A stretch of DNA of 64,000 nt from Planococcus lenghuensis (GTDB lineage: Bacteria; Bacillota; Bacilli; Bacillales_A; Planococcaceae): assembly GCF_001999905.1 (NCBI RefSeq), contig NZ_CP019640.1:3638001-3702000 (forward strand). The letters are read 5' to 3'. Numbering within the stretch: position 1 is the first letter of the stretch; every line of letters starts with the position of its first letter. The notes beneath the pieces were generated by a model. The model worked only from the letters and a program-made list of their open reading frames with translations, did no database searches and was not told the DNA's origin. Position numbers and translations under genes: made by a program. This document shows, in pieces, positions 35,620-44,514 of this stretch.

Positions 35620-35677
35620 TACGTCACCCTTACTGTCATATTAGTCTCTTCATTATGGCATTTTTACCGCCAAAATG

Positions 35678-35716
35678 AAAAAAAGCCGACGATTCATCCA
35701 CAGATAAATCGCCAGC
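35678..35716 (-). terminator. Terminator after the LURP-one gene
   Basis: On the minus strand the stem gctggcgatt / aatcgtcggc with G-U pairs is followed by TTTTTTTC, about 40 bp after the stop. Confidence 0.75.
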
Positions 35717-35755
35717 TCTTCATTTTGCATTGAATGTCAGAATGTTTTCCTGCTT

Positions 35756-36250
35756 TTATGTCGCGGCTGAAGAAGCTGCTGCCTGATCCGCCTTTACACA
35801 ATCAATCGCGACAGTGAGGGCAATGAGTACAGTCTCCCATTCCTCATTTACAACTTGAACCCTGTAACTGTCTCCCCACGAAAACCATTCCTTGCTCACA
35901 TTGCCGACCGCCTGTCCATGCTGAAGCACTTCAAAATCCATATCCCACCAATTGCCCTGCACTTCCATGCCAGCCGTATCAATCACATAGCGGGCCTTGA
36001 AAAAAGAAAATTCCTTCTTGATCGTCAGCACTTCCTGCCCGTTCACTTCCACAAAGAATTTCGGCAGAAAACTGAACGTCTTTTTCGTAATGACCGCCAC
36101 TTCATCTCTTTCAGTGTTCAGGATAGCGAATGTCTTTGGAATTCGCAGAAAGCTCCCTTCCACATAATAGGCATCCTTTCCCTGCTGGTCCTTTACTGTG
36201 AACTTGCCGCTTAAACTAAGGACTTTTTGCTTGATGTAGAGCTGTCTCAT
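35756..36250 (-). CDS. LURP-one-related (LOR) family protein
   Basis: A 164-residue beta-rich protein of the LURP-one/Tubby-like fold. KQKVLSLSGKFTVKD, YYVEGSFLRIPKTF, KKTFSFLPKFFVEVNG and EWFSWGDSYRVQV are typical repeats of this family. Relatives include B. subtilis YxjI. It may bind membrane phospholipid as Tubby proteins do, but no function is established. A single gene with a clear GAAAGGAGC ribosome site and a terminator. The last residues are an Ala/Ser tail. Confidence 0.78.
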   Translation of the reverse strand: MRQLYIKQKVLSLSGKFTVKDQQGKDAYYVEGSFLRIPKTFAILNTERDEVAVITKKTFSFLPKFFVEVNGQEVLTIKKEFSFFKARYVIDTAGMEVQGNWWDMDFEVLQHGQAVGNVSKEWFSWGDSYRVQVVNEEWETVLIALTVAIDCVKADQAAASSAAT

Positions 36251-36365
36251 GAATGTGCTCCTTTCTGCAACGTCTCTATTGTTTTAAAACAACCATGTTA
36301 GTCAAAGAGGAAAGTCAGGCTGTCCGTATGTATGCTTTTTCAGTACCGGATACTAAGCAGCAGCA

Positions 36366-37145
36366 TCATTCATTATTCATGAAGTTCTGCTTCGCCAAGT
36401 AATTCAGCACCGTCTGTGAAAACCGGGTATGGGTTTCCTTCGTATATTTAGCGATCGTATAGATTTGCGCAAGATTTTTCAATTCCAGCTCTTCAGTCAT
36501 CTCTTTCAGTTTCGGAACAGCCATATAGCGCTCCCAGCCCTTTTCATTTCGCTCTTTATAGATTTCGGTTATTTCTTCATCTGTGTAATCCTGGTACTGG
36601 TCGTAATGAACAAGGCCATGCCGTGGAAGCCGGTCCCGCGGTGCAGGATTTTCTGCTGGATACCCAAGTGAATATCCCACAATCGGCACAACGTTTTCCG
36701 GCAGGTTCAGGATTTCACCGATCTGATCACAATTGGCGAGCGTCGAACCCATGTAACAGACGCCGAGGCCGGCATTTTCCGCTGCCAGCGCGCAATTCTG
36801 CGCAGCCAATGTCGCGTCAATGGCTCCGATCATCAGGCTCATAAAATTGTCGAAATGCACAGGCGCGTCATTGAGGGCAAGCCATTTCCGCATCCGGTTA
36901 AAATCTGCGCAGAATGTTACCAGTACCGGTGCATCCACTACCATGGACTGCTCCATGTGCGGTTCATACAATTTTTTCTTAAGTTCTTTATCTCTCGTTA
37001 CAATTATCGAGTAGGTTTGCATGTTCCCGCTTGAAGAAGCCCGAATTCCCGCTTCCAATATTTCATCCAGCAGGTCCTGGCTGACTTCCCTGTCTTCGTA
37101 TTCCCGTATGGATCGGTGTCCATGGATTACATCGGTCAATTCCAA
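36366..37145 (-). CDS. NADPH-dependent nitroreductase/flavin reductase (NfrA-like)
   Basis: An FMN-binding nitroreductase-fold protein of about 259 residues: HGHRSIREYEDREVS (FMN phosphate Arg), ASSSGNMQTYSI, MIGAIDATLAAQNCALAAENAGLGVCYMG and GYSLGYPAENPAPRDRLP. Members reduce nitroaromatics, quinones or flavin with NADPH. Three starts compete. GTG 37154 and ATG 37151 lie too close to AAGGAG, while TTG 37145 has eight-base spacing and gives the family-like start MELTDVIHGHRS, so it is preferred. Confidence 0.87.
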   Translation of the reverse strand: MELTDVIHGHRSIREYEDREVSQDLLDEILEAGIRASSSGNMQTYSIIVTRDKELKKKLYEPHMEQSMVVDAPVLVTFCADFNRMRKWLALNDAPVHFDNFMSLMIGAIDATLAAQNCALAAENAGLGVCYMGSTLANCDQIGEILNLPENVVPIVGYSLGYPAENPAPRDRLPRHGLVHYDQYQDYTDEEITEIYKERNEKGWERYMAVPKLKEMTEELELKNLAQIYTIAKYTKETHTRFSQTVLNYLAKQNFMNNE

Positions 37146-37301
37146 ATTCATCACTCCTTGTTAAAACTATAGCATTATAAGTGTTCTGAAATTAAAGTTT
37201 TTTAGAATACTGTAAGAATTCATGATCACCCTTTTCCATGACAAGTCAGAACGGAATTCCAATGTCAGAAACTGCATTAAAGGATTATCCAATACCTTCT
37301 C

Positions 37302-38489
37302 CTATTCCAGCAGCTCTTCCGGAAGCAGTTTGAAGCCTTCAATCATCGTATCTTCTTCCACTTCGATCAGCAGACAGCGCTTGCCGTTGTAATTGACCTC
37401 TTTGACATACCGCAAATCCTGCGGGCTGATTTTAATATCAGCTACTTTCGTGCTGATCTTGATCGACTTGGACGCATAGCTTGGGATGACATGACTCGCC
37501 TTCATTTCATAACTCGTATCTTCGACCACTTGCTGAAAAGCCATTTCCACTTTTTCCGCGCTTACATCTTTTACACCGCTCGCCTTCAGCACGCGTGCGA
37601 CTTCTTTCGTATCCAAAACTGGTGCGCTCTGTTCTTCGTCCTCTGCTTCCGCCATTAAGGCGCTGTTGATTTCATCGTATATACCGGCGAGTGTTTTCGA
37701 ATTTACTTCCTCGCCAATGACGGTTTTGACGATTTCTTCAAACACTGCTTTATCTTCCTCAGCTGTCATGATTTCATTGCCGTTCAGCACATTCTCGATA
37801 AACTGGAAGTCCGGTTTATTCACTTTGCTTGCCGAATAAAGGATGTGATTGACGTCTGCGGCATTGTCCGTGAAGCACGGGAACAGAAACCCGCCGATCG
37901 GAGAAGCCAGCTTAATGATGGGATCTGTCAGCAGATTCGACTTGAACTCCCGCCCGGCAAAGTCAAATACCAATGAGTTCTTTGGCAGTTCGGTCTGGTT
38001 CATGCTGCTGAGGATGAAAGGCGTAGTATACATTTCATCCCGCATGTCGACTTCCGTTTCATCCGGCGCGCGTTTCGTCGTTTTAAAGTAATTTCCGCGG
38101 ATGAACGTAATGACCATGTCTTTCTCATACTGTCTGTCCTGAATCACCTTCAAAGCGATTCCTTGCATCTCCGCTTTCCATTCATCGGCATCATCCGCAT
38201 GGAGCCCATCATATAACAGCCGCTGCGTGTGGTCCGTCTGCCCTTCTTCCTGCGGCTGAAACCTCACTTCAAACAGCTTCTCATCCAGCTTCCCGCCCAA
38301 TACCTTTTTAAAATTGGCAAGGAACAGTTCTTGCTGCTCCCGGTCCAATAAGGAAAATGAGCGGCTCTCCTCATGGAAGATCTCGTCGCTCTCCTGCTTG
38401 ATATAAACATTATAAATATCGGTGATTGTCAGTAAATCCGTATCCAATTTAAATCGTTTGCGAATATCCGCTATGTCCTTCTTATTCAT
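37302..38489 (-). CDS. DUF4317 family protein, intact copy
   Basis: A 395-residue soluble acidic protein starting MNKKDIADIRKRFKLDTDLL, a sequence conserved in the DUF4317 family of Firmicutes. Other segments are ESRSFSLLDREQQELFL, FIRGNYFKTTKR, SPIGGFLFPCFTDN and a C-terminal YVKEVNYNGKRCLLIEVEED. Function unknown to me. A second, frameshifted copy lies at 43.2-44.4 kb. Both are preceded by the same packed TATAAT-hairpin-T7 leader. The start codon is 12 bases after GGGAG, a loose site. Confidence 0.8.
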   Translation of the reverse strand: MNKKDIADIRKRFKLDTDLLTITDIYNVYIKQESDEIFHEESRSFSLLDREQQELFLANFKKVLGGKLDEKLFEVRFQPQEEGQTDHTQRLLYDGLHADDADEWKAEMQGIALKVIQDRQYEKDMVITFIRGNYFKTTKRAPDETEVDMRDEMYTTPFILSSMNQTELPKNSLVFDFAGREFKSNLLTDPIIKLASPIGGFLFPCFTDNAADVNHILYSASKVNKPDFQFIENVLNGNEIMTAEEDKAVFEEIVKTVIGEEVNSKTLAGIYDEINSALMAEAEDEEQSAPVLDTKEVARVLKASGVKDVSAEKVEMAFQQVVEDTSYEMKASHVIPSYASKSIKISTKVADIKISPQDLRYVKEVNYNGKRCLLIEVEEDTMIEGFKLLPEELLE

Positions 38490-38529
38490 CTCAAATTCCA
38501 ACTCCCTGGCCAATTAAGTTCATGCTGTG

Positions 38530-38586
38530 TACAAAAAAAGAGCATCCAAGGCGGTTTTCAGCCTCCGATACTCTTTCATTATAACA
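38530..38586 (-). promoter_or_regulatory. Extended -10 promoter overlapping a terminator hairpin (copy 1)
   Basis: The minus strand reads TGTTATAAT (38586-38578), then a stem (arms 38576-38561 and 38552-38537) and TTTTTTTG. The hairpin can terminate the aldo/keto reductase transcript. The TATAAT right before it could start the DUF4317 transcript inside the stem. The same arrangement precedes the second DUF4317 copy. Confidence 0.55.
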
Positions 38587-38621
38587 AGATTCGTGATCAA
38601 AACAGGCCCGTGATACGAAAC

Positions 38622-39461
38622 TTATACTTTATCAAATTCATCCGGATCAGCGAACATGCGCTGGTCTTTATTCAAGGTATTGATTTTGTCCATATCCTCT
38701 TGAGAAAGCTCGAAATCGAATACATCGGCATTTTCAGCAATGCGGTGAGGCTTCGTTGATTTTGGAATCGTCACTACCCCCGTTTGGATATCCCAGCGGA
38801 TGATAATTTGGGCGGGTGATTTATCGTATTTTTTGGCGATTTCGACTAACGCCGGTTCATCGAGCAGCCCGCCTTGCATCAGTGGTGACCATGCTTCAAG
38901 CTGGATGCTGTGCTTTTTACAGAAATCATGCAATTCCCGCTGATTGAATCGCGGATGGTATTCCACTTGATTGACCATTGGCACGACTTCACTATTCGCA
39001 ATTACTTCTTCAAGGTGATGCACTTTAAAGTTACTTACCCCAATCGCACGGACCCGGCCATCCTTATAAAGCTGCTCCAATGCTTTCCAGGTCTCGACGA
39101 ACTTGCCTTGTGAAGGAAGCGGCCAGTGGATCAAATAAAGATCCAGATAATCCAACCCCAGTTTCTCCATACTTTTATCAAAAGCTGCAAGGGTCGCTTC
39201 GTAGCCTTGATTGGAATTCCAGACTTTTGTCGTGATAAATAATTCTTCTCTCGGTACAGCGGACTCAGCAATCGCTTGGCCGACTCCTTCTTCATTGCCA
39301 TAAATGGCGGCCGTATCAATGCTTCTGTAGCCCGCTTCAAGAGCCGCTTTAACTGAATTGACTACTTCCGCTCCATCTTCCACCTTAAAGACGCCTAAGC
39401 CCAGCCAAGGCATCTTTACACCGTTATGTAAGGTGGTTGTACTTTGGATGTTATTCGACAT
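38622..39461 (-). CDS. Aldo/keto reductase (AKR5-type)
   Basis: A 279-residue NADPH-dependent TIM-barrel reductase. The catalytic tetrad is visible: Asp and Tyr in SIDTAAIYGNEEGVG, Lys in ITTKVWNSNQG, His in LYLIHWPLP. The NADPH motif IPKSTKPHRIAENADVF follows. It is close to YvgN/YtbE-type methylglyoxal/glyoxal reductases. The ATG at 39461 follows AGAAGGAGTGAC. Confidence 0.92.
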   Translation of the reverse strand: MSNNIQSTTTLHNGVKMPWLGLGVFKVEDGAEVVNSVKAALEAGYRSIDTAAIYGNEEGVGQAIAESAVPREELFITTKVWNSNQGYEATLAAFDKSMEKLGLDYLDLYLIHWPLPSQGKFVETWKALEQLYKDGRVRAIGVSNFKVHHLEEVIANSEVVPMVNQVEYHPRFNQRELHDFCKKHSIQLEAWSPLMQGGLLDEPALVEIAKKYDKSPAQIIIRWDIQTGVVTIPKSTKPHRIAENADVFDFELSQEDMDKINTLNKDQRMFADPDEFDKV

Positions 39462-39589
39462 GTGTGTCACTCCTTCTGTAAAATATCCTGTTATATGTGC
39501 TAATTTCATAAATCATCTGTTTCAAAAAGTGCAGACTGCTTTCCTATCCGCTATTCCTCTAAAAAATCAATTTGTAAATGCATCAAAAA

Positions 39590-39713
39590 GTTGGACGGAC
39601 GGGAACCCGTTCGCTTTCCGCAGACTGACCGGCAAGCCTCACCGCCCGTTCCGTGCGGCGGGATCTTGCCTGCCAGTTATTCCGCAGGAGTCTCACAAGT
39701 TCCCGTTCCTTCT
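39590..39713. repeat. Copy of the Bacillales intergenic repeat
   Basis: A G+C-rich block with 'cgctttccgcagac', 'ggcaagcctc', 'gcgggatcttgcc' and 'ttccgcaggagtct' in the same order as one half of the 33.7-kb element, in inverse orientation to its 34.0-kb half. The outer ends ggacgggaac and gttcccgttcc are imperfectly complementary. No gene is present. Confidence 0.55.
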
Positions 39714-39749
39714 AAAATGAAAAAGAACGGTTTCTATAGATAGATAGAA

Positions 39750-40598
39750 TTACAGATTTACGTAGTTTCTCCACTTATGCACCGGTTCCCAGTTCAGAAG
39801 GTTCTTCGCCTTCTCATTGTTTAACAGCGGTTCGAATCCTGTCAGTTCTTTTTTGAAATCGGTTACACTCGGGAAGCATCTTTCCATTAACTCTTTGCTC
39901 TCGATATCCATGCTCGTTTCATCAGCGCCAATATTAAGAGCAACAGAACCAAGTCCATCCGTCTCGACGGCCAGCCGGTAAGCGGTCGCCGCATCGCGGG
40001 TATCGATATAACTCCATAAAATCGGTTTTCGCTGTTCAGGATCATGGATGAACCCAGGGAAATTCTCATACATTTCAGGTGAAATGACATTTCCCAGTCG
40101 GAATGATACGACTTGCATTCCCGTTCTGCGATAAATCGTATCAGCAGTTTTTTCGTTTACAATCTTGGATAAGCCATAGCTTTCTTCCGGCAATTGCGGA
40201 TGCTCTTCATCTATCGGCACGTATTGCGGCTGTAAATCCTGCTTCGAAAAACAAATGCCATATGATGATTCACTTGATGAAATCACGGCTTTTTTGATTC
40301 CTAAACTTCCTGCAGCTTCTAAAATATTATATGTGGACATGACGTTATTCTGGAAAGTCACTTCGTTTGGATGGGAATAAGCAACCGGGATCGCCGCCAA
40401 ATGGACGACTGCATCCGCACCAGCCAATGCCCCATATACTTCACCCAGATTCGTTAAATCCGTTATGACCGTTCTGCAAAGAGCTTCTTTTGGGTGCTTA
40501 ATATCCGCGTTAACAACCTCATATCCCTGCTCCAGAAATTCTTTTATAACATCTCGGCCAAGCAAACCACTTCCGCCTGTTACAACTACCTTTGGCAT
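39750..40598 (-). CDS. NAD-dependent epimerase/dehydratase (extended SDR)
   Basis: A 282-residue extended SDR. PKVVVTGGSGLLGRDVIKEF is the NAD motif, DAVVHLAAIPVAYSHPNEV the second strand, and SSESSYG plus YGLSK the Ser/Tyr/Lys site. SFRLGNVISPEMYENFP and the C-terminal LNWEPVHKW follow. It resembles UDP-glucose 4-epimerase-like proteins, but the short length points to a sugar-acid or nucleotide-sugar dehydrogenase/epimerase of unknown substrate. The ATG at 40598 lies six bases after GGAGGG. Confidence 0.85.
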   Translation of the reverse strand: MPKVVVTGGSGLLGRDVIKEFLEQGYEVVNADIKHPKEALCRTVITDLTNLGEVYGALAGADAVVHLAAIPVAYSHPNEVTFQNNVMSTYNILEAAGSLGIKKAVISSSESSYGICFSKQDLQPQYVPIDEEHPQLPEESYGLSKIVNEKTADTIYRRTGMQVVSFRLGNVISPEMYENFPGFIHDPEQRKPILWSYIDTRDAATAYRLAVETDGLGSVALNIGADETSMDIESKELMERCFPSVTDFKKELTGFEPLLNNEKAKNLLNWEPVHKWRNYVNL

Positions 40599-41078
40599 TT
40601 TCATCCCTCCACTTTCTTAGACCATTAAGACACGGTGTACCCGGCTTCCTGAATTGCGAAAGTAAAAGTAAAATCGCATCTCACTTTGTTTACCCTTTGT
40701 CCAAACTAAATATACGCATAAGTTTCTTTATTTTCAAGTAACTCTTATTTTGGCCTGACCAGTTTAAAGATAGATCGGTTGCTGAATTCAAGCTTAAATA
40801 AAAAACAATTCCTATGGATTTTTTAGGAATCGCCTTTCTCAAAACTTTGTTTATTAGCAACAGGACCCAACGTATTATTTAGTCTCTGAAAAACCAAGCC
40901 GCTTAATAAATATGCCAATTTTTAGTGACATACATCACAGTTCGATTTTATTAAGGATGCTACCATTATTAATATGGTTAGATAATAATCTTCTGACCGT
41001 ATCAGGTTTTTCCTCACTGTTTTTTTATACTATTACATTCTTCTTAATAAAGGGAGATTGCATAAAGGAGAGGTAGAA
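40599..41078. other. A+T-rich intergenic region before the PAS gene
   Basis: About 480 bp, markedly richer in A+T than neighbours, with no gene. It contains the Fnr-type site and presumably the PAS-gene promoter. Confidence 0.5.
40924..40939. promoter_or_regulatory. Fnr/Crp-type operator
   Basis: AGTGA-CATACA-TCACA matches the Gram-positive Fnr consensus TGTGA-N6-TCACA at all but the first base. It lies 155 bp before the PAS-protein gene in an A+T-rich 480-bp intergenic region. A likely -10 (TATACT near 41028) lies downstream, so the spacing is long for a class II activator and the site could serve a farther promoter. Confidence 0.5.
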
Positions 41079-41558
41079 ATGTCTGAAGGTAAATTGTCAG
41101 AATTAATTAGTCCTGAAGCTATCGTCAATTTCGAAACAGGTGCAATCAAAGCAAGCACTTTGGATTCGATTATCAACCTGTTACCATTCGAAATGGGTTT
41201 TTGCGATGCGGATGACATTTTCCGTTGGTATTCAAACAATCCAGACCGCGTCCATGGTCGCCGTAAAGAAGCGATTGGTTGTCATGTGCTTGAGCTTCAC
41301 CCGAGAGTAGCTCACCACGTTGAAAAGCTGTTGAATGATTTCCGCTCGGGAGCACGCGACGACTGGGAGTTCTGGTTCCCAAAACGCTCTGGCGAAGAGG
41401 CCGGCCAAATTTACCAAAAATTCATGGCGGTCCGTGACGAAAACGGAAAATACCTTGGATGTATGGATGTAACCGTAAATATCGACCTTTTCCAAGGAAA
41501 AGAAGGGAAAAACACCCCTGAGACTATTGATGAATTTATAGCTGTTAATCCTAAATGA
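41079..41558 (+). CDS. PAS-domain protein
   Basis: A 159-residue protein that is essentially one PAS domain. INLLPFEMGFCDADDIFRWYSNN, RKEAIGCHVLELHPRVAHHVEKLL, DDWEFWFPKRSG and MAVRDENGKYLGCMDVTVNI are the PAS strands, closely resembling the C-terminal PAS of DUF438 hemerythrin-like proteins. HPRVAHHV offers possible heme or ligand histidines. AAAGGAGAGG fixes the start at 41079. A stand-alone redox or gas sensor is a reasonable guess, supported by the upstream Fnr-type site. No output domain is present, so a partner is needed. Confidence 0.8.
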   Translation: MSEGKLSELISPEAIVNFETGAIKASTLDSIINLLPFEMGFCDADDIFRWYSNNPDRVHGRRKEAIGCHVLELHPRVAHHVEKLLNDFRSGARDDWEFWFPKRSGEEAGQIYQKFMAVRDENGKYLGCMDVTVNIDLFQGKEGKNTPETIDEFIAVNPK

Positions 41559-41588
41559 AAAACATCTTTTCAATTTGAAAAGCCGTAA

Positions 41589-41628
41589 AAAACGCACTGG
41601 ATTCCCCAATCCAGTGCGTTTTCTTTAT
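41589..41628 (+). terminator. Terminator after the PAS gene
   Basis: A perfect 15-bp stem (aaaacgcactggatt / aatccagtgcgtttt) with a four-base loop and a TCTTTAT tail. Confidence 0.9.
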
Positions 41629-41778
41629 ACAAGCTCTTCCAAGTCTTGGATTCTTTCGAGAATTGAAGTAATAAATTAAGCCGTAGGTTCTTTTACAAAA
41701 CTATCCCTAATTGTGATATTCTCCAATAAAACCCATTGATACGTAAAAATTTAAAGCAGGGTTTGCCTCCCTCGCCCT

Positions 41779-42735
41779 TCATTCATTAATAACCATTTGT
41801 GCTATCCTTACAATCTGCAACTCCTCCTGAACATCGTTTATTGACGTAATCGTGTCCCTGGATTGTTGTGCTATTTCATCAGGCAGAGCCTGAATCTGTT
41901 CTTTAGAAGTTGTCAACTCCTTTTCCAAGTCTGCATGTACAATTGCCCCGTTTTTAGAATCCCCTTCATTGTCTTTCCAAAACTGAATTGCATTTAATGC
42001 AGTTTCTCCGGTTTCTTCTATTGAATCAAGAGAGGATTTGACTGTATTTACTGCTATTAAAATAGTTGAAGACAGTTCAAAAACTTCATGGGCTTCTATA
42101 GTCAAATCTCTTAAATCTTCAATTTGATAAACCAAGTTTGAGTTCAACTCTTGTTCAATTCGAAGCAGCTGTTCAATGCTTTTTTCCTTTTGATATTCTT
42201 CGTACAATGAATTCAATTTCTGATGAGAATCGCTCATCTCTTGCTGGATGACGGTTAAATTCTCCATACCGAGTAAGATGCCATCAATTTCAGCAATTCC
42301 ATTCTGCGCAAAAGCTAATTCATCACTTATTTTACTTACGACTGGTACATTGACGAAGCTACTGACTTCTATAGTAGCGGTAATGACAGTATCAAATTCC
42401 CTTGTTGCATCTCTGATGGGGGCTATGTTTCCATCCAGCCACTTAATATTTTCACTGATTAAGTTTAAATCTTTATTATATTTTTCCAGGTCTTTAATTA
42501 TTTTTGGTATCTCTGTTTCGATTACTTTTAACGAACTCTCCCTTGCTTCAATCATTTGGTTCTTCATAGCATTTACTTCTGTTGAATCACTGGTATCATT
42601 ATCGGTAGCCATTCGACTGGCTGCATAGCCGATCAACCCTGAAACGAACATTGAAGAAATTATTGTAAGGGGAAACAAATACTTTCGAAACCTCTTTTTT
42701 GATTCAGGCTTTACCCTTTTCTTTTCCAGTTCCAT
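41779..42735 (-). CDS. Membrane-anchored coiled-coil protein
   Basis: A 318-residue protein. A basic N-terminus is followed by one transmembrane segment (YLFPLTIISSMFVSGLIGYA). Nearly the whole rest is long acidic coiled coil facing outward, e.g. ETEIPKIIKDLEKYNKDLN and LVYQIEDLRDLTIEAHEVF. The pattern is like the sensor or linker part of a chemoreceptor without its signalling tip. I do not recognise a family. A+T-rich codons unlike the flanking core genes. AGGGAGAGAG precedes the ATG. Confidence 0.65.
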   Translation of the reverse strand: MELEKKRVKPESKKRFRKYLFPLTIISSMFVSGLIGYAASRMATDNDTSDSTEVNAMKNQMIEARESSLKVIETEIPKIIKDLEKYNKDLNLISENIKWLDGNIAPIRDATREFDTVITATIEVSSFVNVPVVSKISDELAFAQNGIAEIDGILLGMENLTVIQQEMSDSHQKLNSLYEEYQKEKSIEQLLRIEQELNSNLVYQIEDLRDLTIEAHEVFELSSTILIAVNTVKSSLDSIEETGETALNAIQFWKDNEGDSKNGAIVHADLEKELTTSKEQIQALPDEIAQQSRDTITSINDVQEELQIVRIAQMVINE

Positions 42736-42899
42736 TTGTCGCTCTCTCCCTGTTTCTTACTGATATCCTCTAGTGATAGACTCTCAATATGTAATGTGTA
42801 TTTCTTACTTCCCCGAACTTTCAGTCCCTCTTCAACCTCCATGTCCAGAGCTAATTTTTCATTTCTTCGACCGCCTCCATTGCCAGTTCCGCCTATCAA
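42711..42899 (-). CDS. Possible small or remnant ORF overlapping the coiled-coil gene
   Basis: A 62-codon frame that ends 25 bp inside the coiled-coil gene. Its C-terminal part (SKKYTLHIESLSLEDISKKQ) looks protein-like, and a Met-Glu-Val start follows a weak TGGAGG-type site. It could be a short coupled leader gene or the end of a lost upstream gene. I do not recognise it. Confidence 0.25.
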   Translation of the reverse strand: MIGGTGNGGGRRNEKLALDMEVEEGLKVRGSKKYTLHIESLSLEDISKKQGESDKWNWKRKG

Positions 42900-43229
42900 A
42901 CACCGATGCCGCTACTTGCCGCATATCAACCAATGAACGGTTCTTTTGTTATTTCTCGATGAAGGTTGAATATTCCTTCTAAATTTTACCTTCTCCTCTT
43001 GGCGCTTGGTATGAGAAATTTACTATTAGGAAATTGAGGAAACATAGCACGAAAGAAATTTATAAGAATAAGAGAACATAAAAAAGACAAGTCGTCACAC
43101 AACCTGTCTCTTTCATCTTTTGGCTTCAAAGCTACCTTATTCTTTTTTTTACTCTGTTTCTTTTCCCCTCACTTATGATACGGTTCTCCGCAGCCAGACT
43201 AAATGAGGTTTATTTCATGCCTCTTTCTT
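42900..43229. other. Intergenic region around the DUF4317 pseudogene end
   Basis: About 330 A+T-rich bp with no gene. It contains a minus-strand terminator at 43080-43108 (gacaggt / acttgtc stem with G-U pair, then TTTTTT) that would close the DUF4317-copy transcript. Confidence 0.5.
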
Positions 43230-44383
43230 CTACTCCAATTCCTCTTCCGCAATCAGCTTGAACCCTTCGATGATCGTGTCTTCTTCCACTTCAATCAGCA
43301 AACAGCGCTTGCCGTTGTAATTGACTTCTTTGACGTAACGTAAGTCTTGCGGGCTGATCTTGATATCCGCGACTTTCGGGCTGATTTTAATCGATTTCGA
43401 AGCGTAGCTTGGCACAATGTGGCTCGCTTTCATCTCATAATTGCGGTCTTCCACAACCTGCTGGAATGCCCGCTCCACTTTTTCCGTGCTCAAACCCTTC
43501 ACGCCGCTCGCTTTCAGCACACGCTCCATTTCTTTCGCATCCAGTACCAGCGTCTCTTCGTCTTCGTCGTCGTACTCTTCATCCACCACCAGCATGGCGT
43601 TGATTTCGTCGTAGACGTTGGCCAGCGTTTTTGAATTCACTTCATCCCCGATGACCGCTTTGACGATTTCATCGCCGTTCAGCACGTTCTCGATAAACTG
43701 GAAATCCGGTTTATTCACCTTGCTCGTCGCGTAAAGAACGTGATGGATGTCCGCCACATTATCTGTAAAGCTCGGGAACAAGACTCCGCCGATTGGCGAA
43801 GTCAGTTTGATGACCGGATCCGTCACCAGATTCGACTTGAATTCCTTCTCGACGAAATCAAACACTAGTGAACTTTTCGGCAGTTCGGTCGTGTTCATGC
43901 TGCACAGGATAAACGGCGTCGTGAATACTTCATCGCGCATATCGATCTCCGTTTCATCCGCTTCGCGCTTCGTCGTCTTAAAATAAGTCCCGCGAATGAA
44001 AGTGACCACCATGTCCTTTTCATACTGTTTGTCCTGCACCATCTTCACAGCAAGCTGCTGCATATTCTCTAGCCACTCAGCCTTATCATCTGCCTCAAGC
44101 ACTTCGTAGAGAAGATGCTGCGTGTGGTCCGTCTGCCATTCTTCCTGCGGCTGGAACTTCACTTCAAACAACTTCTGATCCAACTTTCCGCCCAATACCT
44201 TTTGAAGTTAGCAAGAAACAGTTCCTGCTGCTCCCGGTCCAACAAAGAAAAGGAACGGCTTTCTTCGTGAAAGATTTCACTGCTTTCCTTTTGGATATAT
44301 ACATTATAAATTTCAGCGATTTTCAATAAATCCGTATCCAGCTTAAATCGCTTGCGGATATCGGCTATGTCTTTCTTATTCAT
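43230..44383 (-). pseudogene. DUF4317 family protein, second copy, frameshifted
   Basis: A paralogue of the 37.3-38.5 kb gene with high similarity throughout. Reading starts MNKKDIADIRKRFKLDTDLL at 44383. It slips after ELFLANF because a run of A has one base fewer than in the intact copy (CTTCAAAAGG versus TTTTAAAAAGG), near 44205. It then resumes in another frame with GGKLDQKLFEVKFQPQEE to the end at 43230. Relative to the intact copy it also lacks about twelve residues after VLNGDEI. It may be a decayed duplicate, a base-calling error or a slippage site. Confidence 0.75.
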
Positions 44384-44425
44384 CTCTAATTCCAACTCCC
44401 TGGCTAGTAAAATCTGTGTTGCGCA

Positions 44426-44480
44426 CAAAAAAAGAGCATCCAAAGGCTGGGTCAGCTTTTGGCGCTCTTGCATTATAACA
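44426..44480 (-). promoter_or_regulatory. Extended -10 promoter overlapping a terminator hairpin (copy 2)
   Basis: Minus strand TGTTATAAT (44480-44472), then a stem with arms at 44469-44453 and 44449-44432, then TTTTTTTG. Base changes relative to copy 1 keep the stem paired. It also lies just after the deaminase stop and can act as its terminator. Confidence 0.55.
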
Positions 44481-44514
44481 ACTATTGGGGGAAATGATGG
44501 TGGGTAGACAGCAC

